Assembly: GCA_018524725.1 (NCBI GenBank)
Contig: JAEUWP010000335.1
Coordinates: 434,001-498,000 of the forward strand
DNA length: 64,000 bases
Source: Podaxis mareebaensis
Taxonomy: Eukaryota; Basidiomycota; Agaricomycetes; Agaricales; Agaricaceae
Direction: 5' to 3'
The notes under the pieces were generated by a model. The model saw only the letters and a list, made by a program, of their open reading frames with translations, ran no database searches and was not told the DNA's origin. Made by a program: the position numbers and the translations under genes. Shown piece after piece: positions 1 to 9,724 of this stretch. Position 1 is the stretch's first letter. Each line of letters begins with the position of its first letter.

Positions 1-694
1 CTGCAGGTCCATAGAGATGCCACTCTTCACGGAAGCAACCTGGAATGGGGTTCTCCATGGTTCTCCGCGTTGATCACTGATCTTGTAGCCAACTGTATTT
101 TTACTCGTTACCAGCAAGCACTCGGTCCCGCGTAAGCCCTTCACAAGCGAAGATGCCGAGCGCTGTTATTTCTGGGAGACAGGCCAAATCTGGCCAAACT
201 CTGAACCCTTTTCCTCGGCCGGGAGCCTTCAGACGTTTATCAAAGCTCGGCATTGTTGGGGGTGATGACCATGTTTGCCCTGCCATGCACATGAAATGAC
301 CGGGTATAGACACTGTTTAAATCCAGGGATAAAAATTAATCCGGTACAGGGGGACTTGCACTGGGCGGCACCTAACAAAGCATGACTCAGCAGTAGGTGG
401 CTGCTAGATAAAATAAAATAAAAAAAGTACGAATCCTACAATCGGACGAATAGTCGTGCGGATTCACGACAGGACACGGAAGACCAAGAGGCTTGGAAGC
501 GACGGAAGTGAGACGAGTGACGACCAAATAAGGCACGTGAATCTTGGTTCTCTGATAGACCTTGAGTTTATCAAATTATTTGTTGCAGACCCATCGCCAC
601 GGTACGACGATTGTTCCTCTCGCGCTCAGGCAAGTGGGGCCAGGAACCGGAAGCCGCTATTTGTTCCCAACTGGCCAGTTCTTTGCTTTCTCAT
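1..694. other. Gene-poor left edge and upstream region of the adenylate kinase gene
   Basis: I see no convincing coding sequence here. Short open frames exist on both strands, but none has family resemblance or plausible splicing. An AT-rich patch lies near 405-430. A CACGTG E-box-type hexamer at 534-539 sits 156 bp before the FAP7 start codon and could be a promoter element. The first 400 bases may be the downstream flank of a gene outside the window. Confidence 0.4.
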
Positions 695-1335
695 ATGACC
701 ACTCAGAAAGGCCCCGTCATTGTTATCACAGGGACACCTGGAACTGGGAAGTCCACCCATGCTCAGCTGATAGCAAATGAATCGCCAGTCCCCTTGAAGC
801 ACGTCAATGTCGGGGAATGGGTAAAAGAGAAAGGACTCTATGAGGAATACGACGAGGAATGGCAGAGCTATACAGTGGACGAAGATAAAGTGCGTTCCAT
901 GGACTTCCTGGTCATCAACCGTCTTAAAACGATATAGTTGTTGGACGAGCTGGAACCAATCGTCGCGGAGGGGGGTGTCATATTAGATTGGCACACCTGC
1001 GAAATCTTCCCTGAGAGGTGGCCTGACCTTGTGGTGGTATTGAGGTGCAATCACACGCTACTCTGGGACCGATTAGAAAAAAGGTTAGTTCAAGACCTTC
1101 ACCTCTTCCACGAATTAACCTGAACTTCTACAGAGGATATCCCTTGAAAAAAATTCAGGAGAACAACGAAGCCGAGATTATGCAAGTCGTCTTGGAAGAA
1201 GCACGGTCGTCCTACCCTTCCGAAATCGTCGTTGAGCTACAAAGTGAAGGGACAGAAGATCTCGAATCCAACGTTGCCAGGATCGTAGAATGGATTCGGG
1301 CCTGGGAGAATGATCATCCCGGTGGCGAGGCATAA
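695..1335 (+). CDS. FAP7: Adenylate kinase isoenzyme 6 / FAP7-type ATPase
   Basis: Small P-loop NTPase of the AK6/hCINAP/Fap7 family. Family members act as an adenylate kinase/ATPase and help the late cleavage of 20S pre-rRNA and Rps14 assembly in 40S maturation, mainly in the nucleus. Exons 695-889, 938-1083 and 1134-1335 give 180 aa, close to the usual 170-200. The Walker A motif GTPGTGKST lies near residue 10. NVGEWVKEKGLYEEYDEEW matches the family NVGDLAREEQLYDGYDEEY region, and EGGVILDWHTCEIFPERW matches its EGGVIVDYHGCDFFPERW block. Intron 1 (890-937) is 48 nt, a multiple of three, and carries a TAG just before its acceptor; reading through it would break the family alignment between DEDK and LLDELEP. 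I chose the ATG at 695 because the P-loop begins nine residues later, as in homologues. Confidence 0.93.
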
Positions 1336-2004
1336 ATTAAATGGGATGCTCCCGTAATTACACGCACAAAGATCTATCGCTCCGCAATCAGCTACCGAGT
1401 GCTACCTCGATGTCGAGGCCCGGTCACACATCTGGGCTCAGGATGCCCCCCATCGAGTTGGGTGGACATGTCCTTTAATCCTAGAAGAAGACAAAACGCC
1501 TGGTGCGTGAGCTGTTGTCCTTGGTATCCACTCTATATTTCCCGGGCGTACCTTGGCTCTCATCCATCCTCCAACCTTGAATTACTTTCCCTGGATCTGG
1601 CGCTGAGCCATGGAAATCATATCTCGGCAAGGTTTCGGCAATTGTTGGTGCAAAAAAGTTGGGATTCTGACCATGGTAGCGAGAATAATAAGAAGCAGGA
1701 CGTGCCAGAGAGCATGTGACAGTCATTGACATATGTCTTTTTGAGCAACAGAATATCCTTAGGCAAATGAACAGGTGCCTTCCAACGAACCTTGCGGTTC
1801 TCATCGCGCGACGTCAATTCTACCCAAGACTCGCCATTGTTATGGAGATTTTATGATCTTCGCGTGTGGACAAAAGGTGCGAAAACAGTAAGTTGAAAGG
1901 AGACGCGCGTTACCACGGAACGCTAACCCCACAATTAAGTATCAGAGAGATGATATCTAGTGAGTAATTGCTAAACAGATTCTCCTAATTCTATCTTTAC
2001 ATAT
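1336..2004. other. Intergenic stretch with a possible degraded coding patch
   Basis: On the minus strand between about 1480 and 1860 there are coding-looking patches in different frames, one containing NFFAPTIAETLPRYDFHG and one containing RKVRWKAPVHLPKDI. I could not join them into a gene with good splice sites, and I recognise no family. It may be a decayed gene or chance. The remainder looks like 3' flanking sequence of the two convergent neighbours. Confidence 0.3.
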
Positions 2005-3288
2005 TTACTCAAGCCTGAAAGTTAGGGTGATCGCCCACAGCGTTATGAGAAAGGGGATAAAGATACAGGTGACATGGTCAAGACGAGCTACGCCCGCATT
2101 AAGGGGTATAAATCCAGCGTTTACTGCCGTGCTCATTGGTACAGTGGTGGTACGAGTGCTCATATAACTGGAAGGCGCAACGCGAATCAGAAACATCGCG
2201 TGTCAACTGAGAATCCTGACTGACCTTGTAACTATGGGTTCTTGCAGACCATTGGCAATGGTCGTTACCACTTGCGATACTATTACCAGGGTTACTGAAC
2301 CAGGAAGCTTCGGCGACGACTCATCAGGCTGAGGTGTGGGAGTGGAAGCTATCCCGTGTGATGAGGTACTGGCTCCTGCCGACGTTGTTGGAACGTCGGA
2401 TATGCTAGGGCGCGTCTGGGTCGCAGTCGCATCTGACGCAAGCCTCCCCGTGCTAACCACGATTTGTTGGCTCGGAATGAAAGGGGATCGACCAAAGTCG
2501 GAAGAAAGCTGAGGCTGCGTTCTGAGCGGATTGACTCCCTCGTTGCACCTCGAACTAGATCCTGCGTTGTCCGAGATGGAAATCGGAACGGGGGTGATTG
2601 TAAAACAGGGTATATTGTTGATAAAAGAAGTCTCATAGAAGGTCAACTGCAGAAGCTGTCAACAAGCATGAACGGATGTTTAGATAGCATGTACTTGCGT
2701 TGTATTGACCGGCAGGCACGCAGGAAGGAAGAATGACATTTTGGTGTCGCACAGTACCAGCCTCTCCGGTGAGCAAACCAGTTCCAGATGAAATTGTTAG
2801 GTTCAATCCTGTTTCCGACGAAACCAAGTAAACCTCCAAAAGTTCGTAGCTCGATGCGAGTCCTGAGCCTGGAGTGAATGCGTCAAATGGGAGCTTTCCA
2901 TTACCCGAGAGCTAACGTAAAACCGTGAGTTGAGGTAGTTCGTTTACGAAGTAGTTATTGACCTCAATTGAGATGGGCATAGTGCTTCCAACGTGTTGCT
3001 GTCTGTTAAGGATGTCAAACGGTGTTCAACGGAGTGGCGACAGTGGATGATAGCTTACGATCCCGGAAATGGAGCATTGATGATTGCGAGTCCGTTTGTG
3101 TAAGTCTGGCCATTTATGATAGTCTGAGCAGCACAGGTCGCCAAAGAGTGTAGAATACAGAAAAATGCAAAGAGATATGTCAGAAAGAACGAAGCTCGCC
3201 CACGTTCGAAGGACTTTGGGGTATGCTGAACGAGTGACCGTGGCGTCGGCCGAAGGGAGGCTAGAGGATGGGCCAGCATCTCAGGCAT
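2005..3288 (-). CDS. Secreted Ser/Thr-rich protein, probably GPI-anchored
   Basis: The N-terminus carries a hydrophobic secretion signal (FFLTYLFAFFCILHSLATCAA) followed by QTIINGQTYTNGLAIINAPFPGS. The next exon gives QQHVGSTMPISIE, then SGNGKLPFDAF and ELLEVYLVSSETGLNLT, ending in an extracellular beta-type segment up to PAGQYNLTFYE. The downstream half is Ser/Thr/Pro-rich and disordered. The C-terminus ends in a hydrophobic run (CIFIPFLITLWAITLTF) preceded by small residues, the usual form of a GPI-anchor signal. I recognise this as a fungal secreted, Ser-rich, GPI-anchored type but know no defined function; cell wall or surface is the likely location. At least four introns are needed; the one at 2647-2698 has a GC-AG splice pair. 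The start is uncertain: ATG at 3288 or 3279. It is divergent from cyclin H. Confidence 0.72.
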
Positions 3289-3605
3289 AATAGGGACTAG
3301 TCGTGGAGGAACGGTGAACACCGAGCCCGTTAGAGGAGGCGGATGAAGGATCGACGTTGGGCTTTCTCGAGGCGCAACTTGAGATGAATAGAAAAGCGTT
3401 GTCTGAATCGCCCACCGACGGTCATTTCCTCCCGATTGCAAGTGTCCTCTGTCGATTTTGTACCTGTCTGTTGCCAACACTGTACACCATCACGTGAGCG
3501 CACACAGTTACTTCCTCCGAGATTCGATGGCCGATGCTCTTCCCTGAACAAGCAGACATTCCTCACCTTGAGTCCGCTTGTAACCCCTGTTTGACCTCTT
3601 AATTC
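3289..3605. promoter_or_regulatory. Divergent promoter between the secreted-protein gene and cyclin H
   Basis: The two start codons face away from each other, 317 bp apart. The 8-bp palindrome TCACGTGA (3490-3497) lies 108 bp before the cyclin H ATG and is a typical binding site for fungal bHLH factors of the Cbf1/Pho4 class. No TATA box stands out. Confidence 0.4.
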
Positions 3606-4836
3606 ATGACATCCAAAACAACGGACTCACCTGCAACTACAGGTTCTAAGGAGACCGAACAAAGGCAACCATTATACGAGGCCAGCACCCAATTCCGCAA
3701 CTGGCGGTTCTCGTCCCAAGGCCTAGCGCAGATACGCGAGAAACTCAATGAAGCTGCTGTCGCGACGATACGCTGCACTTTTGAAGCAGATCAGGTAATT
3801 CTAGCACTGCTAACGGACGTGATTTTCGGGCGTTCACCTCCGCTTCTAGCCAGGATCTTCTGCTAATGTTGCGTTTCTGAATGCCAATGAAGAGGTACTG
3901 CTCGTGAAACTCTATCTCGCGAAGATCTCCCAGCTATGCGCGATGTTTCGTTTTCCTGAGGAGGTAGAAGCTACTGCTGTCTCATATCTCAAGCGATTCT
4001 ATCTGAAGAATACCGTCATGGATTGGCATCCAAAGAATGTCATGTACGAAGCTCAGGTTTATATATTGTTACCCAATCTTAATATTCCGTCGTTTAGGTT
4101 GACAGCACTCTTTCTCGCGACAAAAACAACCAACAATCCGATTTCTCTGGAAACATACACCTCGCACATCCCTAAAACTGCCCCCTCTGATGTTCTAGAT
4201 CTTGAATTTCTGGTGGCGCAGAGTCTCAATTTCGAATTTACGGTGTGGCATGCTCATCGTGCACTATGGGGCATCTGGTTGGACCTACAGGTCGGTATTT
4301 CTGTTAGTTCTTGTTATGAGGTTAACACAACCCAGAGCCTGCCAGACGTGCCTGCGAACGTTTCACCGTCCACATATGATACAGCACTCAACTACATTCG
4401 TGCTTCTCGCTTGACGGACGCGGAGCTCCTTTACGCCCCTTCACAAATAGCCCTGGCGGCATTTTCCCTCGCGAGTCCCGAGTTGGCTCTGAAATGGGCA
4501 CAATCAAAGCTTTCGTCCGACGCAACACCATCACAATTATCTTTCGACGCGATATCTCCGGTCTTGGTGTTGATTAAGGCAATGATTCTAAACGAAGGAC
4601 ATGCACCGGACGTTGAAGCGGTGCGCGAAGTGGATCGTCGGCTGAGAATATGCAAAAACCCCGAGAAAGTCGAAGGAACCAAGGCGTATTTAGCTAAACA
4701 GGCGGAAGAAGAAAGAAAAGCGGAGGAAAAAAGAAACAAGAAGGTACTGGAAATGCAGAAGGGACAGACAGATCCTTTCGGAGATGAGATTCAGGCCAAG
4801 AACTTGGTTGATTATGACGACGACGACGATGAATGA
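3606..4836 (+). CDS. CCL1: Cyclin H, TFIIH/CAK regulatory subunit
   Basis: Cyclin of the CDK-activating kinase module of TFIIH (yeast Ccl1, fission yeast Mcs2, human cyclin H). It would partner Cdk7/Kin28 to phosphorylate the RNA polymerase II CTD in the nucleus. Exons 3606-3794, 3895-4043, 4098-4290 and 4336-4836 give 343 aa. The N-terminus YEASTQFRNWRFS is the diagnostic start of cyclin H. The first cyclin box runs through YLKRFYLKNTVMDWHPKNVM and LTALFLATK, with the exon junction falling inside that ATG. DAELLYAPSQIALAAFSLA matches the second fold (human DAYLLYTPSQIALTA). The tail is charged and ends in DDDDDE. The donor at 4044 was chosen over nearby alternatives because only it restores M-LTALFLATK in frame. 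Confidence 0.94.
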
Positions 4837-5504
4837 GCAGAATTTTAAGTAGTACATTACACTAAATACATGTTTCCATTTTCGACCTCAAATATATCGC
4901 ATTATTATCTGAAAAGATGGGCAGAAAACATCTGCCCAACGGTCAATGGAGTCCCTCTTGGCAACTTATTGACCTCCCAAGTGTGGCAAAGGGACCGGGA
5001 AGGCTTCGAAAGTGCCGTCGATCAGCTGTACAACTTTAAGAAGAAAATATATATTATAGCTGTTTTAACCTGTGTTCAGAAACATCAGTAACAGGACAGA
5101 AAGAACAAAGAAAGGGCAAAGTTTCTCACATAACAGGTACGCTAATTCGTGGGTGCTTGTCGCGCCTATGGACATGAGCTGTGATAGTGTATAGAATCAG
5201 GTACGCATCATGAAGGAAGAGTGCTACGGACGCGTTGCTTTTGGCTCGTCTTTGAACTCGAAAGCTATAGCAAGAGCCAACGAGGATACCTCAGAGCCAA
5301 TAATTTAGGGGGCACTGTACCTCGAAGGGATTCAGCTGACGAAGGTATGTGAATCAAGGCTACCCCCGTATCAACTGACCAGAAGCAGGCAATTTTGAGC
5401 CACACCCAGCTGGTTCGGGTCGTGCAAAACGGAGTACTGTTGGTGCAAGTATTTCCTAATGACACAAGGGGTATCAAAAACCTGAAGGAAATTAGCAATC
5501 GTAA
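4837..5504. other. Convergent intergenic stretch
   Basis: This holds the 3' flanks of cyclin H (+) and the DUF1764 gene (-). The part just after cyclin H is AT-rich, as expected for a polyadenylation region. A 73-codon open frame near 4870-5091 has no recognisable features and I do not call it. I see nothing else. Confidence 0.4.
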
Positions 5505-6060
5505 TCATGCGGGCAACGAAAGACACTTACAACAATCGCAATCAAACGGACACAAAGGTGTGTCTGAGCTGATAGTGTGAAAACTGTGAAACATAAGGTA
5601 TCTGCCAGCTTACCCCCTCCTTCATTGTTAAGGCCAAGCTCGTCCTCCTTGTAGATGTTCCACCCATCTTCGGTTTTGCGTCCTATAGAGTTCTGAGCAA
5701 TTTTGGCCGGGAAGAGAAAAAAAGTTGCTCACGAGGGCCAGTTCCCCTCGAATCCTTGAATTGTTCCTCTTCTTTGGTATCTTTCTTTGCTTTAGACCGT
5801 TTTGACGAAGCATTGACATCGGAGTCTGCTCTATGCCGCTTCGAGTTGTTCTGCGAGGCTGAGGTATCCACGGTGGTCTCGGGGAGAGGACGCTTTTTGG
5901 GAACGGGGTTCTCTACGGGTGTTTTCTCGGTCATGTTTGGCTTGAGTTTCTTTTTCTTATTCTTCTTTTTATTCTTGGGGGTGACGAGGGGGGGTTCGGG
6001 AGGGGGAGGGGCAGCTTTTGCCTTGCCCTTGGATGCGAAGATATCATCGATTTCGGACAT
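5505..6060 (-). CDS. DUF1764 family protein (conserved eukaryotic, unknown function)
   Basis: Small basic protein. Exons on the minus strand, 6060-5733, 5682-5614 and 5563-5505, give 151 aa. It starts MSEIDDIFASKGKAK, has a lysine-rich stretch (KNKKKNKKKKLKP), and then the family signature FKDSRGTG followed by RRKTEDGWNIYKEDELGL. The last 59-nt exon encodes the conserved Cys-rich end DTPLCPFDCDCCK and then CLSLPA before the stop. The IDDIFA start, the DSRG..R.T.DG..IY..DEL block and the CPFDCDCC end are typical of DUF1764. The lysine-rich part suggests nuclear or nucleolar targeting, and the cysteines could bind metal; both are inference. It is divergent from SWI1, with start codons 335 bp apart. 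Confidence 0.88.
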
Positions 6061-6395
6061 GAGGCGCTGGGTCGGCAGGGGCGTGGAGGAAATTTGTAGG
6101 TGGATGTCACGCGTGATGGATCGTCACACTTGTCAGTGCCGAGGAACGAACGGATGGCAGGCCGCCAAGGGAGAATGTCGGGAATGAGGCAGAGAGAAAA
6201 TCCATAGAACGAAGAGCAAGGTCCACCGTGAATGTGGAAAAAGTAGATAGCGAGAGACAGAATAATGAATCGGTAATGGTGGGGGAGGCTTCAGGGCCCG
6301 TGCTGGGCGCGTGTGGAAGCGCCTGATTGGGAATCGCTGTCCTCGTTTGCGCGTTGGACTTTTATTTCACGCAGGCTCGGCCCAGCCAATAAAAG
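6061..6395. promoter_or_regulatory. Divergent promoter between DUF1764 gene and SWI1
   Basis: This is the shared upstream region of two head-to-head genes. It is rich in G and A near the DUF1764 start and becomes mixed toward SWI1. I see no clear TATA box or strong known motif. Confidence 0.3.
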
Positions 6396-9300
6396 ATGCT
6401 GTAAGTCGCCGTTCCTCAACCCCCCTACTTTCTCCTCCTCATTGCAAACGATACAGTCCTCAAAATGCCCAACAACCGCGCCCGCAAATCCAGCAACAGC
6501 CCCAACAACCTGGACTCGGGTTCAACATGTCGACTAACGCTTCTTTCGATCATCCTCCATTTTTCAACAATCTCGACCCCTCCCAGGCCAAGCAAATGGC
6601 TGCTCTCACCGCTGCCAACCATGCCCGGATAGCTGCCAACAGCCGCCCACCTCCTTCGATGCATGCTGGTGGCGGAACAAGCTCGGGGTCATATCTCGGG
6701 GGAATTACACCTGCAGGCTATTCAAGTTCGAAGCAGGACCTTTCGTCTGCTTCTGTCAATGGACATGCGAATTTTCAATTGCCGAATGGTCATGGCGCCC
6801 CACAGACACCAAACTCGGCTGTCAACACTTCTTTCCTCGACCCTCCCATGTCACAGCCTTCCGCCCAGGCCGCCTCCCTCAAGCAACGCCAGCACAGTTT
6901 CCTCACCGGCCTCGCCAATGTCATGACAAAGCGGAACACTCCGCTTCCGCCTACCCTAACTGGCATCCCCTGTAATAACTACGACCCCAACACCTCCCCT
7001 TGGTCCTACATCGAGCCCTCACCTGAAATAGGTTCCTTCCGCCTCGCAAATCAGGATGTAAATCTCTTCAAACTATGGGGTCTTGTTATGCAGCATGGAG
7101 GGGCGCAAGCAGTACGTTGCACACCGCTCGTACCGCTTATTCGATACTGATGATACCTCCCGCTAGCTCAAAGCCAACAATGGGTGGACTGCCATATGCG
7201 CCGAATTCAACCTACCAGAAGAATTCTCTCAGGTTCAAGCCAATGGCTCAACATCTGTCGCCGTGATGTTGGAGCAAATGTATACCGCGATCTTGTATCC
7301 ATTTGAAGACCTATACAAGAAGAACATCCAGGAGCAACAACGCAAAGCTCAACTAATGTCGAGACAGATGTCCATGGGGCAGCCTGGACAAATACGGGGT
7401 ATGCCCCCAAACGGTGTGCAGCCGGCTTCCGCTCCAATGCAACGTGGCCCGATGCCCGCCATGGGTATGATGGGCCAACCGATACCGAACGTGAACAGTG
7501 CCCATTTCCCCAATGCAGCGATGCACACCCCTCAAACGCCTCACCAAAGACCAGGCTCGACTACTCTCAATCCTCAAATCCCACCACACAGCCTACCAGT
7601 GACGCAATCCACGCCGCAGCCTGGGACGGGTCCTACAGGAGAGTCCAACCTGCTAGATAATGATGCTCAGGGTATCAAGCGGAAGCTGGACATCGAGGAT
7701 GCGGAAGTGAAACGAGCGAGACAGAAGACAGGTGTGCATTATTTGGATTCAATTCAAAACCCGTCGCTTATCTCTTAGAACCAGATCCTCTCGAGAATAA
7801 TGCTGTGAGCGACTACTCTTTCGTGCGTGAATTGTAACTAACCTATGTCTTTCAAGTTGCCTGGGACGAACGTTGAGGCTTCAACTACCCCTATCCAGAA
7901 CTCTGGACCAGTGCGGATGCGCCAGCCTCTCAGACGAAAGATAGAATATGTGCCTTGGGCCCGTGAATTGGATACACATGGTGGTCGGGACCTTCGGTTG
8001 ATCGATCATGAGTGGAACACGGTTGCTCAGAGACATCCCCTACGCGATATCAATGATTGGGGCACCATTGACGTCGAAGCACTCCGAATGTCCATTCGCT
8101 CAAAGCTTCCAACCGAGTTGTCATATGCCCTGACCACTTTCACCATTCTGTCAACGATGCGCGGTCAGAATGCAGGTTCAGGCTTCCCTATCTTCCAGTG
8201 CCCCGATCTTTTCGACGACGTGCTTGATCTTCTGGAGGAGGAAGCATTTGGCGGTGCACAGGATGGTATTTTAACGGATAGTGCGGAGGATACGCCTATC
8301 ATAACGCATCGGGATATCCTAAACGCCATCTACGATGAGGAACTAAAACCTTTCGCGGTGTTGGAAACTCGTCAAGGAAGCAAGAAGCCTACTTCCGGAC
8401 CAACACCCCGGTCAGCAGATACCATTCTCACCATTGTCAACATCTTGAGGAACCTCTCTGTCGTGCCGGATAATTGGCAGTTCTTATCTCGCCATGACAG
8501 GCTGCTAGACACCATGTTGCGTCTATGCACCATCCGCCGAGTAGATGGTTTACCTGCCCCCGCTTCTCCGAGTCTTTCCTTGTCGGATTTGGTCTCAATA
8601 CGTAAAGATACTCTTTACACCCTCGTCAATCTCGCGGGTTTCATCACCCTTGCTCCTTCATCCTCACAATCGCCCTCAATCATTCGAATGTCAAAACGAG
8701 CATTCAAGCTCGTGGCATCTTACCTTGTCGATCCCACCGAAGCCGTCTCTCCATTTGCATCGATACAGCTTGCAGGACAACCGTTGAATGCGCCGCCAAA
8801 GCCCTCAGCACTTGCTGATGCAGCCTTGGAGGTGTTCACCCGCTTTAGTCATTCCGATGCCAATCGGCAGACTTTGGCCCAAACGGTGCCTAAACCGCAT
8901 ATATGGCAGCTTTTCGAGGCCCTTGTCCACAGACTTCCCTTGACAGACATGGACTTTCAATTATTTGGGCGCGAGGCATGGTTGAGCTATTTGGAAAAGA
9001 CAGTCATGTCTCTCTATTCGCTCTCTTTCCTAGCCCCCCCTTCCCTTAAGCAACGTCTCAAAACAGATCGCAAACTCGGTTTCAAAACTGTCATGTTCAG
9101 GCTCGTCCAAAAATTCTTGACCAACCCCAACCCAGAACTTCGGATGTTATTCTTCTTTTGCTGCCGCCGAGCCATTGAAACGATGAAGGTTCTTGATGAC
9201 GAAGGGGACTTATTTGATACAACCGAGACAACGACAACGACCCTGTCTTTCGGCATGGGTTTTGCAGACTCGAATGATACCGCTATGGAGAGCGGGAGCG

Positions 9301-9416
9301 GACTCCTTGTTGCCCATCGAGATGCTACTTGGGACATACTGATGGTGAGAGAAGTGTTTTCGGATGAGGGCATGTTCAAGGAGCTTGAGAGTCTTGCGCG
9401 GGTAGAATGTCAATGA
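6396..9416 (+). CDS. SWI1: SWI/SNF chromatin remodelling subunit SWI1 (ARID protein)
   Basis: Subunit of the SWI/SNF remodeller that binds DNA through an ARID domain and helps recruit the complex to promoters. Exons 6396-6400, 6457-7111, 7167-7731, 7779-7804 and 7857-9416 give 936 aa. The first coding exon is only ATGCT, so the protein begins MLPQNAQQPRPQIQQQPQQP, a Gln/Pro-rich start. The ARID spans about LKQRQHSFLTGLANVM to VAVMLEQMYTAILYPFEDLY, with the core LFKLWGLVMQHGGAQ and NNGWTAICAEFNLPEE. A Gln/Pro/Met-rich linker follows, then a 520-residue helical C-terminal region beginning near YVPWARELDTHGG, the fungal SWI1 C-terminal domain. If the first intron is not used, translation would start at MSTNASF (about 6527). 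Confidence 0.92.
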
Positions 9417-9724
9417 ACAGAGTGGCAGGACCCAACATCTATTCCGTATGTAGTTTTGTATTGTGTTATTTGCTTCCTATGCCGTTGTGTACTTTGCTGT
9501 GTGAGTCTGCATACTTACAGTAGAACCCTTGGTTAACGATGATCTGATTCTCTGAATTTCATGGCGGTGCTTGGTGCGACTGATTGATTGAAGGAGCAGT
9601 GTTTCCACGTGACAATAGATGCAATCAATAGCTGGTGAAGCTGTTTATATAACCTTGGCCCTTCCTCGCGATGACCTGAAATCTTGGGCGCGAATTCTCC
9701 GTTGTACTACCACATAGTATCCCC
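9417..9724. promoter_or_regulatory. SWI1 3' flank and alpha-arrestin promoter
   Basis: A CACGTG hexamer at 9606-9611 and a TATA-like TTTATATAA at 9644-9652 lie 119 and about 80 bp before the arrestin ATG. The spacing fits a TATA-driven, regulated promoter. The first part is the 3' flank of SWI1. Confidence 0.45.

Noticed and set aside
456..780. Open frames overlapping the FAP7 start
   Set aside because: They do not align with the P-loop protein, and FAP7 family alignment supports the ATG at 695.
4870..5091. 73-codon frame after cyclin H
   Set aside because: No features, no splicing, AT-rich 3' flank.
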